A stretch of 64,000 bases of DNA from Candidatus Anammoximicrobium sp. Lineage in GTDB: Bacteria > Planctomycetota > Planctomycetia > Pirellulales > Pirellulaceae. Position numbers and translations under genes: made by a program. The notes beneath the pieces were generated by a model. The model did no database searches. It saw nothing but the letters and a program-made list of their open reading frames with translations, and was not told where the DNA came from. The DNA is taken from the NCBI GenBank assembly GCA_012515235.1, contig JAAYYU010000223.1, positions 24,444 through 88,443 on the forward strand, read 5' to 3'. This document shows, in pieces, positions 10,680-18,402 of this stretch (its first letter is position 1; every line of letters starts with the position of its first letter).

Positions 10680-11471
10680 ATGGCGAAAACGGCCAGTCCA
10701 GAGGAATTGGTACGGGAAGCAATCGAGCGTGCGTTGGCCGATCCGACGCCGCGAAAACTTCACGGGACGAAATCCAATCCGGGGATCTTCCTGGCTTCCT
10801 CGGCCGCCGCAAAAGCGGCTGCCCAGCAATGCCTGGAACAGGAGTTGATCGTGCCCTGCGGCGAGCAGCGGACGAAGACCAAGGCCGTGCCGTTGTACGG
10901 CCTTGCGCCCGCCGGAATCCGCTACCTGCTGGAACACGATCCAGTGCGGCAGTTGTTGACGGCGACTCAGGAGGGAGTCGGCCGGCTGGTCCAGACCAGC
11001 GACGAATGCCAACAGGTCCTGACGCGAGTGCAGCAGCAGGTCGCCAGGCTGCAGGAGGTCGTGCAGCACGCGCTGACTCGTCTCCAGCCGCCGGACGTGG
11101 CGCCGATGCTGGCGGCGATGCACGCGGCGCAGCGCGGGGCGGGCAGTCAGACGAGTCGCTCTGCGGTCGAGGCTGCAGGGGGTGGAGCTGGGGCGGCAAG
11201 CCCGCAACTGGCTGACGAACTGCTGCAACACGTGCTGCAGCACAAACGGCAATCCCCCTTGCGGCCCATGGATTTGCCTCAGTTGTTCCGCTTCGCCCGG
11301 TCGCGGCAGCCGACCCTGAGTCTGGGTCAGTTCCACGACCTGGTGCGGCAGTTGGCCGACGCCGGACGCGTGCGGCTGTCCCCGTTCACCCAAGCGATGT
11401 ATCAGTTGCCGGAGCCCCAGTGCGCGATGATCGTCGGCCGCGAGATGATGTACTATGTCGAAGGCGTGTGA
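10680..11471 (+). CDS. Winged-helix-like protein, first gene of an unrecognised cassette
   Basis: 263 residues, start supported by GAAGGAG about ten bases upstream. No family is recognised. Residues about 5-95 look like a winged-helix DNA-binding fold: an alpha-rich stretch, then LYGLAPAGIRYLLEHD, which resembles the recognition helix plus wing of transcriptional regulators. About 100-150 is a Gln-rich helical region (VQQQVARLQEVVQHALTRLQ), probably a coiled coil. Residues about 190-263 may be a second winged helix (LFRFARSRQPTLSLGQFHDLV, then DAGRVRLSPFTQAMYQLP) ending in MYYVEGV. There is no signal peptide or membrane segment. It overlaps the downstream ATPase gene by 17 bases, so the two are probably translated together. 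Guess: a DNA- or partner-binding adaptor for the ATPase. Confidence 0.7.
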   Translation: MAKTASPEELVREAIERALADPTPRKLHGTKSNPGIFLASSAAAKAAAQQCLEQELIVPCGEQRTKTKAVPLYGLAPAGIRYLLEHDPVRQLLTATQEGVGRLVQTSDECQQVLTRVQQQVARLQEVVQHALTRLQPPDVAPMLAAMHAAQRGAGSQTSRSAVEAAGGGAGAASPQLADELLQHVLQHKRQSPLRPMDLPQLFRFARSRQPTLSLGQFHDLVRQLADAGRVRLSPFTQAMYQLPEPQCAMIVGREMMYYVEGV

Positions 11472-13539
11472 AGAACAAGCGATCCGGTTCCTGCGCGGCG
11501 AAGAGAATCCGTTCGACGCGTTCGTCGTGTCGGACAAACCGGCGCAAGAATTCCCGCAGTGCCACGTGCAGGAGGTCCACGGGGAGCAGTTCGAACAGAT
11601 CGGCCGCGCGATCGACAAGTACCGGTATCCCGCTTATCGGACGCGGCGGCAGTTGCACGAGACGCGCGTGTTGATCGTCCGCGGCGTGCGCGGCAGCGGC
11701 AAGACCCATTTGCTGCACGTGCTGCGCCAGCGAGCGACGCCGACGCCGGAGATCTGGGTCTGCCCGCGATACTACGACCCGGCTTTCCCCTTCGCCGAAT
11801 ACGTGCTGACGGAATTCGTCCGCGAGCTGTTGTCTGCGGAGGACGCCGAGGCTCCGGCCCGGTTGCGCTGGAGCGCCCGCGAACTGACGCGGCAGTTGTT
11901 GCGGGAAGCGGTGGCGTCGCTCAGTCTGCCCGAATGGCTGGAGTGGTCGGGGAGCGCGTCGGACGGCTGGAGCCGTCTGCGGCGAGCCCGACGCTCCCAA
12001 GCGGATCGGGAAGCCCTGCTGGACGACTTGGCTGCGGGGCGCAGCCTGGCGCTGTTGGATGAGATTTGCGGCCGGCACGGGCTGTCGTCCGCCGCAGCCG
12101 CCGGGCTGGTGACGCGGCACGTGGAACGTACGGAACTGGGCAGCGGGTCAGCGGTCCGGATGCGGCGCGAAGTGCTGCTGGCGTTCGGCGACTTGGCGCT
12201 CCGCAACACGCCGGACCGCCTGGCGTCGCTGCTGGAGCAGGATTTCGCGCAGCCGGAGGCCGCGCTGCCGCCGGCGCGGGCCGAGGTCGTGACGCAGTTG
12301 CTGCAGACGGCCGCCGAGGTGCTGGCTGCGGTCGGCGTGCCGATCGTCTTTGCGCTGGACAATATGGAGCGGCTCTTGGCGCCGCGAGGTCCGGTCGACA
12401 TGCCGGCCGCACAGTCTTTTTTCAACGGGTTGGCGCATTTCCTCGATCAGACGCGCGGGATGCTGGTCGTATTGTTCGTCGAACGCGGACTGTGGAACGA
12501 GTTCGGGCCGGCGATCAACAGCTTTGCGGAACACCGCCTGCGGCAAGGCGTCCGGGTGCGGGACTACGGCTGCGTGTGGGACCTGGAATTGACCCCGCCC
12601 ACGCCGGATCAAATTGAACGGGTCGTCCAGCGGCGGATGTCGCCGCTGTTGGCCCGCGCTCCCCAGGCGGACCAGTTGCCGCCGTGCTTTCCCTTTGCGT
12701 CCGACGAAGTCCGCCAGATCGCCACCGCCGGCGTAGACGTGCTGCGCACCGCGCTGCTCCGCCTGCGCGACCGCTACGACGAGCTGGTGTTGCCGGATCA
12801 TCAGCAAATCCAGAAAACGACCGAGCCCGAATCGGAGGCGTCTCCGCCCGCCACTGCGGACGAAGCGGCGGACGCGCTGCGGCGGACTTGGGAAGAGGCG
12901 GCTGCCACCGGCCGCCGGCGGCTGGGCATGTCGCGGCGAACGTCGCTGGCCCAGGAACTGCACACCGGCCTGGGCCGGTGGCTGGAATTGCTCCTCGGCC
13001 AGCAGGTCCACGGCTGGCGGCTGAGCGAAGCCCGCTCGGCCGTCACGTTTGGCGACCATCCAGCCTTCGGCTCGGTGACGCTGGCCACATGGCAGGACGA
13101 GCAAGGCCGGCCCTGCCGCGTGGCCCTGGGGCCTATCCTGGGCGAAGGCCGCGCGATGCCCAGAGATCTGGAGATCAAGCTGTCCGCGCTCCAGCAGCGG
13201 CCCTCCCTGGCTGACCAGTTGGTGGTCTTGTGGCCGGTCCAGCAAGGCCCGATCGAAGCCAAACAACTGCCGCCTGCAACGCGACAAATTTGGGAACAGT
13301 CTGCCGCGACACGCCCGGTCTGGTTGTGCCCGCTGCCGATGACCGACTTCGCCTGGCTGCTGGGCCTTCCCGAGTGGCTCGCACAGCACTCGGCCACGGC
13401 GTCCGCCTCGGAGTCGCTCTGCAGCTTTATCCTGGAACGAACGAGCTACCTGCTGGCCGATTTGACGCCGCGGCAGTCGGCGGAAGGTCTATCGGCGATC
13501 GGCGATCGGCAATCAGTACAAGTGACCAATGACAAGTGA
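11455..13539 (+). CDS. Large P-loop (AAA/STAND-like) ATPase of the cassette
   Basis: 694 residues. Walker A is RGVRGSGKTHLL at about 76-87. A Walker B-like strand PIVFALDNME lies at about 296-305, and a further hydrophobic strand MLVVLFVERGLW near 336 fits a sensor position. The arrangement resembles ORC/STAND-type ATPases and the ATPases of some defence systems (for example BrxD-like proteins), but I cannot assign a family. Residues about 480-680 form a separate alpha/beta domain (HTGLGRWLELLLGQQVHGWR, then FGDHPAFGSVTLATWQDEQG, then LADQLVVLWP). Its spacing recalls restriction-endonuclease-like folds, but no clear catalytic set is visible. The last few codons (VTNDK and stop) come from a 7-base tandem repeat. 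The start lies inside the preceding gene, without a good ribosome site, suggesting coupled translation. Confidence 0.8.
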   Translation: MSKACEEQAIRFLRGEENPFDAFVVSDKPAQEFPQCHVQEVHGEQFEQIGRAIDKYRYPAYRTRRQLHETRVLIVRGVRGSGKTHLLHVLRQRATPTPEIWVCPRYYDPAFPFAEYVLTEFVRELLSAEDAEAPARLRWSARELTRQLLREAVASLSLPEWLEWSGSASDGWSRLRRARRSQADREALLDDLAAGRSLALLDEICGRHGLSSAAAAGLVTRHVERTELGSGSAVRMRREVLLAFGDLALRNTPDRLASLLEQDFAQPEAALPPARAEVVTQLLQTAAEVLAAVGVPIVFALDNMERLLAPRGPVDMPAAQSFFNGLAHFLDQTRGMLVVLFVERGLWNEFGPAINSFAEHRLRQGVRVRDYGCVWDLELTPPTPDQIERVVQRRMSPLLARAPQADQLPPCFPFASDEVRQIATAGVDVLRTALLRLRDRYDELVLPDHQQIQKTTEPESEASPPATADEAADALRRTWEEAAATGRRRLGMSRRTSLAQELHTGLGRWLELLLGQQVHGWRLSEARSAVTFGDHPAFGSVTLATWQDEQGRPCRVALGPILGEGRAMPRDLEIKLSALQQRPSLADQLVVLWPVQQGPIEAKQLPPATRQIWEQSAATRPVWLCPLPMTDFAWLLGLPEWLAQHSATASASESLCSFILERTSYLLADLTPRQSAEGLSAIGDRQSVQVTNDK

Positions 13540-13566
13540 CCAATGACAAGTGACAAGTGACAAGTG
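13518..13566. repeat. Heptamer tandem array (ACAAGTG/ACCAATG), seven units
   Basis: Seven contiguous 7-base units: ACAAGTG, ACCAATG, ACAAGTG, ACCAATG, then ACAAGTG three times, with a broken eighth unit ACATGAA that supplies the ATG at 13569. It supplies the last codons and stop of the ATPase gene and the space before the third cassette gene. It belongs to the same period-7 family as the arrays at 49862 and 55038. Confidence 0.9.
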
Positions 13567-13568
13567 AC

Positions 13569-14285
13569 ATGAACGAGTTGACTTCTGCTCCATCTTGGAT
13601 CGTTCGCCGGCCGGCTCGCTGGTCGATGCCTGTGTGTCTGCAGCCTCGCGCGCCGCGCCGCTGTCGGATTGTGCGGGCGGAGGACAAGCGTCCTGTGCGG
13701 CAGTCGCATCTGGGCAGCCACTTGCGTCCGCACGGGCATTACCAGCTGGAAATCGCCGTGGATGGCGACAGCGACGAGCCCCGTGCGATGTCCGTGGTCG
13801 CCGGACCGCTGCGGCGCGCGAACGACCAGGAGCAGCGGCTGACGCAGGACGGGTGGACGGTCACCCGCTACGACTTGCAGTACTCCCGGAACGAGGACTC
13901 CGCGCGGGCGGCGGGCTGCTGGTGGTCGCGGCTGGAACCGCTCGTGGCGCGGCTGGAATACGGCGATGGCCGGGACGACTACGAGCACACGCTGTGGCTG
14001 CTCGTGACTCCACGCCGGCTGTGGGCGTTGCTGGCCCTGATCAGCTCGGCGGTCCTGTACGGGCTGGTTCCCTGGCTGTCACGACGGATTCTGGAGGAGG
14101 GCAATTTGTCCGCCGCGTGGTCGCGGGTCCTGCAAGTCCTGGCGCGGCCTGCGGTGTGGCAAGGCCTGATGGTGGTGATCCTCGTGGTCTGGCTGGCCGT
14201 CCTTGTCAGCGACCGCGTCCAGCTCTGGCTGCGGGCCAGTCGCCTGCGCCGCGAGATCTGCCGGGAAGTGCGGCGTTCCCGGTAG
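13569..14285 (+). CDS. Two-helix membrane protein, third gene of the cassette
   Basis: 238 residues from ATG 13569; an in-frame GTG at 13557 within the heptamer array is an alternative start. No family recognised. Residues about 1-140 are soluble and Arg-rich, with LRPHGHYQLEIAVDGD, VAGPLRRAND and GWTVTRYDLQYSRNED. Then come two membrane helices, about 148-168 (LWALLALISSAVLYGLVPWL) and 192-212 (GLMVVILVVWLAVLVSD), and a basic C-terminal tail (RLRREICREVRRSR). A small membrane protein at the end of an ATPase cassette could be an effector or an anchor, but this is inference from context. It lies 29 bases after the ATPase stop. Confidence 0.65.
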   Translation: MNELTSAPSWIVRRPARWSMPVCLQPRAPRRCRIVRAEDKRPVRQSHLGSHLRPHGHYQLEIAVDGDSDEPRAMSVVAGPLRRANDQEQRLTQDGWTVTRYDLQYSRNEDSARAAGCWWSRLEPLVARLEYGDGRDDYEHTLWLLVTPRRLWALLALISSAVLYGLVPWLSRRILEEGNLSAAWSRVLQVLARPAVWQGLMVVILVVWLAVLVSDRVQLWLRASRLRREICREVRRSR

Positions 14286-14296
14286 CCCACCGTAGG

Positions 14297-14393
14297 CCGC
14301 TCGCTCCGCGAGCGGAATCGCGAAGCGTCTCCAATCTTGCCTGACGTCCGCCACGCCGGCACGTCCGCCACGCCGGCCCGCTCCGCGAGCGGG
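14297..14393. repeat. Two GC-rich hairpins plus a 17-base direct repeat
   Basis: Hairpin 1 (14297-14315) has stem CCGCTCGC/GCGAGCGG with loop TCC. Hairpin 2 (14377-14393) has stem CCCGCTC/GAGCGGG with loop CGC; both share the core CTCCGCGAGCGG and are followed by GGAATCGCG or GAATCGCG. Between them, CGTCCGCCACGCCGGCA and CGTCCGCCACGCCGGCC lie in tandem (14345-14378). It sits between two convergent genes and may act as a bidirectional terminator, although no T-run follows. Confidence 0.7.
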
Positions 14394-14428
14394 AATCGCG
14401 TCGCGGAGCGGCGCGTCTACGAGGTTGG

Positions 14429-15427
14429 CTACGCCCGCCAAGGCCGCTGGCGGTTCTGTTCCCGGCGGACGACGCGGCCCACCAGTTCGCTGTTCCCTTG
14501 GATGTGGAAGTCGAACATGCCGACGGCGATGAAGTCGGCTCCGTTTTTGAAGGCGTAAGGGAAAGCCTGTTTGGGGTCGAAAGCGCCGGCGGCGAGGACT
14601 TTGAAGGCCAGCCAGGGTTTCGACACGGTCTGCATGAATTCGATCGTCTCTTCCGGATTGATGCACCACATGTTGTCGTACCAGCCCTCGCCGCCGTCCA
14701 GCCAGATGAACTCCTTGCGCTGGGCCTTTGGCGTGGCCGAGGGATACTGGTCGCTGTGCAAGGTCTTGACGTAGAAGTCGCAAGGCACCTGATGCTGCTC
14801 GCACTGCATCGGCACCAGCAGCGAATGGCTGCCGACGCCCACGGGCAGATCATGCCGCTTGGCCAATTCCACCGCTTTGGCCAATTGCTTGATCTCCCCG
14901 GCTTGGACCAGGCGGTCGCCGGCCACGCCCCAGACGTACAGCGCGACGGCCCCGGTATCGACCTGCTTCTGGATGTGGTCCTTCAGCGACTGCTCGGCCT
15001 GCCCCACCTGGACCTGGATGTGCGGGATGAACTGCATACGCCCGCCGAATTCCCGGTTGTAACGCTCGATGAAATTCGCCCCCGTCTCGAAGACCGTATT
15101 GATGCCGTGGGCTTCGGCCAAACGCAACGTCTCCATCATCTTTTCTTCGGTCACGTACGCCCGGAACAACTGGTTGACGTACTTCAAGTCTCGGGCGTGC
15201 ATGTAACCGGAGACCAGGTTGCCGCCCAACAGCAGGCGGCTGATCTTGGCCTTGCCGATCGTGCCGTACGGCATGGGCTCGCTGGAAGCCGTCGCGGGTG
15301 CGGACGGCGCCGCCGATTCCGCCGCCGTGGCGGTCATGCGGCCAAGACCGGCGCAGGCCACCGCCCCCGCCGCGGTTAACGATCCACCCAGAAAATCACG
15401 ACGACACACGTTTTTCGGCACTGACAT
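14429..15427 (-). CDS. Tat-exported aldo/keto reductase-like TIM-barrel protein
   Basis: 332 residues. The N-terminus is a Tat signal (RRDFLGGSLTAAGAVACAG) followed by an Ala/Ser-rich linker. From about residue 52 the protein reads as a TIM barrel of the aldo/keto reductase superfamily: MPYGTIGKAKISRLLLGGNLVSGY, ETLRLAEAHGINTVFETG, and later GVAGDRLVQAGEIKQLAKA. The classical catalytic Tyr/Lys/His set is not obvious, so reductase activity is uncertain. Planctomycetes have many such secreted TIM-barrel proteins of unknown substrate. Convergent with the three-gene cassette. Confidence 0.75.
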   Translation of the reverse strand: MSVPKNVCRRDFLGGSLTAAGAVACAGLGRMTATAAESAAPSAPATASSEPMPYGTIGKAKISRLLLGGNLVSGYMHARDLKYVNQLFRAYVTEEKMMETLRLAEAHGINTVFETGANFIERYNREFGGRMQFIPHIQVQVGQAEQSLKDHIQKQVDTGAVALYVWGVAGDRLVQAGEIKQLAKAVELAKRHDLPVGVGSHSLLVPMQCEQHQVPCDFYVKTLHSDQYPSATPKAQRKEFIWLDGGEGWYDNMWCINPEETIEFMQTVSKPWLAFKVLAAGAFDPKQAFPYAFKNGADFIAVGMFDFHIQGNSELVGRVVRREQNRQRPWRA

Positions 15428-15467
15428 CAGTCAACTCCTCACACAATCGCACGGACAATTCACCTTG

Positions 15468-15583
15468 GCATCGTTCGAGAAAGAAGTGAGCGACAAGGCG
15501 CTAGCCGCCGGTATTGCGGCCAATCCGCACGACCAGGAAGCGGTGGCTAGAGCCATTCCGCTCACTTCTTTCTCGAACGATGC
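15468..15583. repeat. MITE-like element with perfect 24-bp terminal inverted repeats
   Basis: Arms 15468-15491 and 15560-15583 are exact reverse complements over 24 bases (left arm begins GCATCGTTCGAGAAAG). The 68-base interior contains GCGCTAGCCGCCGGT at 15498-15512, partly complementary to 15540-15554, so the whole element could fold into one long hairpin. It lies between the Tat protein gene and the phosphopantetheinyl transferase gene and carries no reading frame of note. Confidence 0.85.
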
Positions 15584-15610
15584 TTAGTCAATCCGCCAAG
15601 GCACGAGGCG

Positions 15611-16423
15611 TCAAGCCCCGACGAGCAATTCCCAGCAGGCCAGTTCCCCGTCGCGTCCCTCGACGGCCACGGCTCCCGCATAGCCCGATCCCGGCATCAA
15701 ACGCCGCAGGAACCAGCCGGCGGACTCGAGGCCCGCCTCCGGCGAGGTCAAGCAATTGCCGGCCGCGTCGGGTTGCAGCGAGACGCTGAAGTCGGCCAGC
15801 GGAACGGACAACCCCAGGCCCCGCGCTTTGACATAGGCCTCTTTTAGTGTCCAGATTCCAAAGAATCCCGTCAGCCGGCATTCTTCGCTCAACGAAGCCC
15901 ATTCCAGCCGCTCGGACGGCGAGAAGAACTGCTCCGCGATTTGTTCACAATCCGGCATGGTCCGGATCTGCTCCACGTCGACGCCGACTTCGCGTCCGCG
16001 GGCGACGGCATAGAGCACGAGTCCTTGGGAATGGGACAGGTTGAAACGGAGATCCTCATCGCCTGCCGAAAGCTCCAGCGCCGGCTTGCCGAAGGAGCTC
16101 TGGGCAAACAGGATCTGTGCAGGCGACTCCGGGAGATACCTCGCCAACAGCGTTCGCAGCAAGCCGTGGGCGGCGGTGAACCGATCGCGGTCGGCAGCAA
16201 AGTGGAATCGGTCCGCACGCGCCCGTTCGGCGGCCGAAAGCAGCAACTGCAATTCGGCCAGATGCGAGCGATGACGCGCCAGGGACGCTCGCCACACATG
16301 CACTTGGCCGGGTAATAGGGTCAAGTCCTGTGTCGGCGGTACAAATTGCGTTGAGACTTCGTCCCCTTCGCCCGGTTCAACGGCGCTGCGCTGTTCAACG
16401 ACGCTGCGTATCGGAAAGGTCAT
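15611..16423 (-). CDS. 4'-phosphopantetheinyl transferase (Sfp/HetI type)
   Basis: 270 residues from ATG 16423, chosen because AGGAGG lies six bases upstream; the frame is open further upstream but lacks similarity. Family motifs are present: NLSHSQGLVLYAVARGREVG with VDVEQIR (the magnesium-binding Asp-x-Glu), then FFGIWTLKEAYVKARGLGL. The enzyme moves phosphopantetheine from CoA to acyl or peptidyl carrier proteins. The two-subdomain length of about 230-270 residues is that of the Sfp class, which serves polyketide and peptide synthases or fatty acid carriers. No carrier protein or synthase gene is nearby, so the partner is encoded elsewhere. Confidence 0.9.
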   Translation of the reverse strand: MTFPIRSVVEQRSAVEPGEGDEVSTQFVPPTQDLTLLPGQVHVWRASLARHRSHLAELQLLLSAAERARADRFHFAADRDRFTAAHGLLRTLLARYLPESPAQILFAQSSFGKPALELSAGDEDLRFNLSHSQGLVLYAVARGREVGVDVEQIRTMPDCEQIAEQFFSPSERLEWASLSEECRLTGFFGIWTLKEAYVKARGLGLSVPLADFSVSLQPDAAGNCLTSPEAGLESAGWFLRRLMPGSGYAGAVAVEGRDGELACWELLVGA

Positions 16424-16855
16424 CGGCGCCTCCTGACGACATGTCGAGCCACCCTCCCGCCGGCGTCTCGGGCGACGTGGCGGGATTCGCCCCAGTCTCT
16501 CGGCCTCCGGCCAGCTGTTTTGAACTGACAAGTCTAGCTTGCTCAACTTCGCCACAGCCAGCATGATGCACGATCATCGCTGACGGGACACCATCGACAG
16601 GCACTGAACGGATACGTCGGGTTTCGATGAATGCGGCAACCTCAAGTATCGACTTAATCGAGGATTTGGCGATAGGCGGGCGCCGGCCCCGGTTCAGTTC
16701 GTGTGGTTCGGGATTCGACGGGTGTCCATTTTCTTCACCTTCTGCACCGCGCACTGCGGAACCGCACTGAATTACCGGCTGAGAGGGAGGGAGAACTGAC
16801 GGGAGCCTGGGCTTATCACGGATTCATTTCGGCTTGGGGCGGGGCGCTGACAAGC
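16424..16855. other. Gene-free interval, 432 bases
   Basis: No reading frame with family similarity, no tRNA and no strong terminator seen. It separates two leftward genes; the promoter of the phosphopantetheinyl transferase gene should be at its left edge. Confidence 0.4.
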
Positions 16856-17194
16856 TCACAGCCACTGGTCCAGTCGCTGGTTCAGATCTTCAGCCGAGAC
16901 TCCCATCGCAGCGGCGGCGTGGGCGTAGAGCTTTTTTTCCACGGGTGCCAGTTCACCGTCGGCGGCCATGACTTCGAGCAGATCCTGGAGCAGTTTTTCT
17001 CTGCCTTGCTGAGTCTCCGGGAATGCCCAGGGCGTTGTCCCGGTCTTGGCCAATTCCAACGCTTCTGTGACCTGCTCGTCGGTCAGTCCCCAGCGGTGGG
17101 AACGCAGGGCCAAGAACTCGACTTCCCCGGCGGTGAACTTGTTGTCGGCGGATGCCATCGCCATCAGGATTTTGAACATTTCGAACCGATCCAT
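16856..17194 (-). CDS. TerB-like small helical protein
   Basis: 112 residues from ATG 17194, with AGGAG five bases upstream. All-helical, acidic protein with the repeated pattern of TerB-like domains: MAMASADNKFTAGEVEFLAL near the N-terminus and LEVMAADGELAPVEKKLYAHAA near the C-terminus. Each pairs a small helix with an Asp-rich turn (SADNKFTAGE and AADGELAPVE). TerB proteins bind metal and are linked to tellurite and stress responses; the exact role of this short version is unknown. It follows the secreted-protein gene after 44 bases and is probably cotranscribed with it. Confidence 0.75.
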   Translation of the reverse strand: MDRFEMFKILMAMASADNKFTAGEVEFLALRSHRWGLTDEQVTEALELAKTGTTPWAFPETQQGREKLLQDLLEVMAADGELAPVEKKLYAHAAAAMGVSAEDLNQRLDQWL

Positions 17195-17238
17195 GCTGTC
17201 TCCTTTTCCTTCCTGCCGCAACGACCGCCGCAAGCGTC

Positions 17239-18060
17239 TCAGAACGGCAGATCTTCGTCGCCCGGCTTCGTGCCCGGCTTGGCCGGTTTGCCGAGCGGCT
17301 TCTTGACCGGTTTTTCTTCCACCACCGGGCCCAGGGGTTCTTTCGTGCGGATGGTCACCCGCGTGGCGACGACGTGCGTCTTCAGGTGCGGATAGGACCA
17401 GCCGTTGGCTTCGATCTCGTCGCCCGCGCGCACCCAGCGGTAGTCGGCGATATCGAGCAGGATTTCGGCCTTTTCGGACAGGGTCGTGCGGACCAGCGCG
17501 GGTCCGGCGGCCACGAGGATCTCTCCTTTGCGGAGGCCCCGCAACTGGCCGACGACGACGTACGACGCCACGTCGCTCTTGGGCTGATTCGCCGGCTGAG
17601 ATTCCTGCAAAAACTGGACGCCGAACCCGGCCTCCGGAAACACGCCGAACTGCTGCGTCTCTGCCAGCATTCCTTCTTTCACCGGCAGGGGAGTGAAGAT
17701 CTCCAGCTTTTCGATCGGCGCCCGGGAGTTCCCTTTCGAGTCGAACAAGCCCGAAAACCGCACCATCATGCCGGGCTGGAGAAAGGTGGGGCGGGCCGTC
17801 CCCAGCAGATGGATGCCGGAGGTTTCCTGGGGCATTTTGATCAGCCATTGCTGCTTCGTGTCCGCATTGGCCACTTGCAGGACGTTGCCCTGCATGCCGA
17901 GGACCTTGCCGAGGACCTGCACGGTCTCCGTGTTGCCCCTCGGTCGGGTCCACATGTCTTCCTGTGTCCCGTCGGCGCCGAACTGCGCCGCCGCCGGTAC
18001 GGCAAGCAGCAACGACGCGGCACCAGTCACAACCTGATAAAGCGTCTTACGAATACGCAT
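17239..18060 (-). CDS. Secreted protein of unknown function
   Basis: 273 residues from ATG 18060, with GGAGG ten bases upstream; an earlier in-frame start at 18204 adds only unstructured sequence. A signal peptide is clear (MRIRKTLYQVV, hydrophobic AASLLLAVPAAAQ). The mature part is beta-rich with two similar halves: LGKVLGMQGNVLQVA plus MMVRFSGLFDSKG, and VVVGQLRGLRKGEILVAAG plus AGDEIEANGWSY. The tail is Lys/Pro-rich (KPLGKPAKPGTKPG). This suggests two OB-like or soluble barrel domains that might bind a surface or metal. No family is recognised. The TerB-like gene follows at 44 bases. Confidence 0.75.
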   Translation of the reverse strand: MRIRKTLYQVVTGAASLLLAVPAAAQFGADGTQEDMWTRPRGNTETVQVLGKVLGMQGNVLQVANADTKQQWLIKMPQETSGIHLLGTARPTFLQPGMMVRFSGLFDSKGNSRAPIEKLEIFTPLPVKEGMLAETQQFGVFPEAGFGVQFLQESQPANQPKSDVASYVVVGQLRGLRKGEILVAAGPALVRTTLSEKAEILLDIADYRWVRAGDEIEANGWSYPHLKTHVVATRVTIRTKEPLGPVVEEKPVKKPLGKPAKPGTKPGDEDLPF

Positions 18061-18402
18061 GCCTTGTAATCCTCCACTCGGTAGAAATCCAGACGCCATC
18101 GGGCGACGAATCCAGGATAACCGATCTTGCGAAAAAGTCGATTTGTGCTTGCTTCCCGAGTTTGCAGGGGTTTGGGGGCCGTTCATGCACACAGCGTACC
18201 ACATCCTACAGCGTGCGCGGAGCAGGCCGCGTTCGGCTTGCCGCGTGGGGCGGCGTTTCGTAGACTGGTCACCGGCGACAGGCCGGCGTCGCCTGACGCC
18301 AAGAAGCCCGAAGAAGCCCGTCTTATTCGAGATAGCCGGACTTTTAACACAGGAGCGGACAGGTCGAAAGACTCATCCTACGAGGCACGGGACGCGCGAC
18401 GC

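Noticed and set aside
10680..14285. Assignment of the cassette to BREX or DISARM
   Set aside because: No pglZ, methyltransferase, brxL or helicase gene is present; only the ATPase vaguely resembles BrxD.
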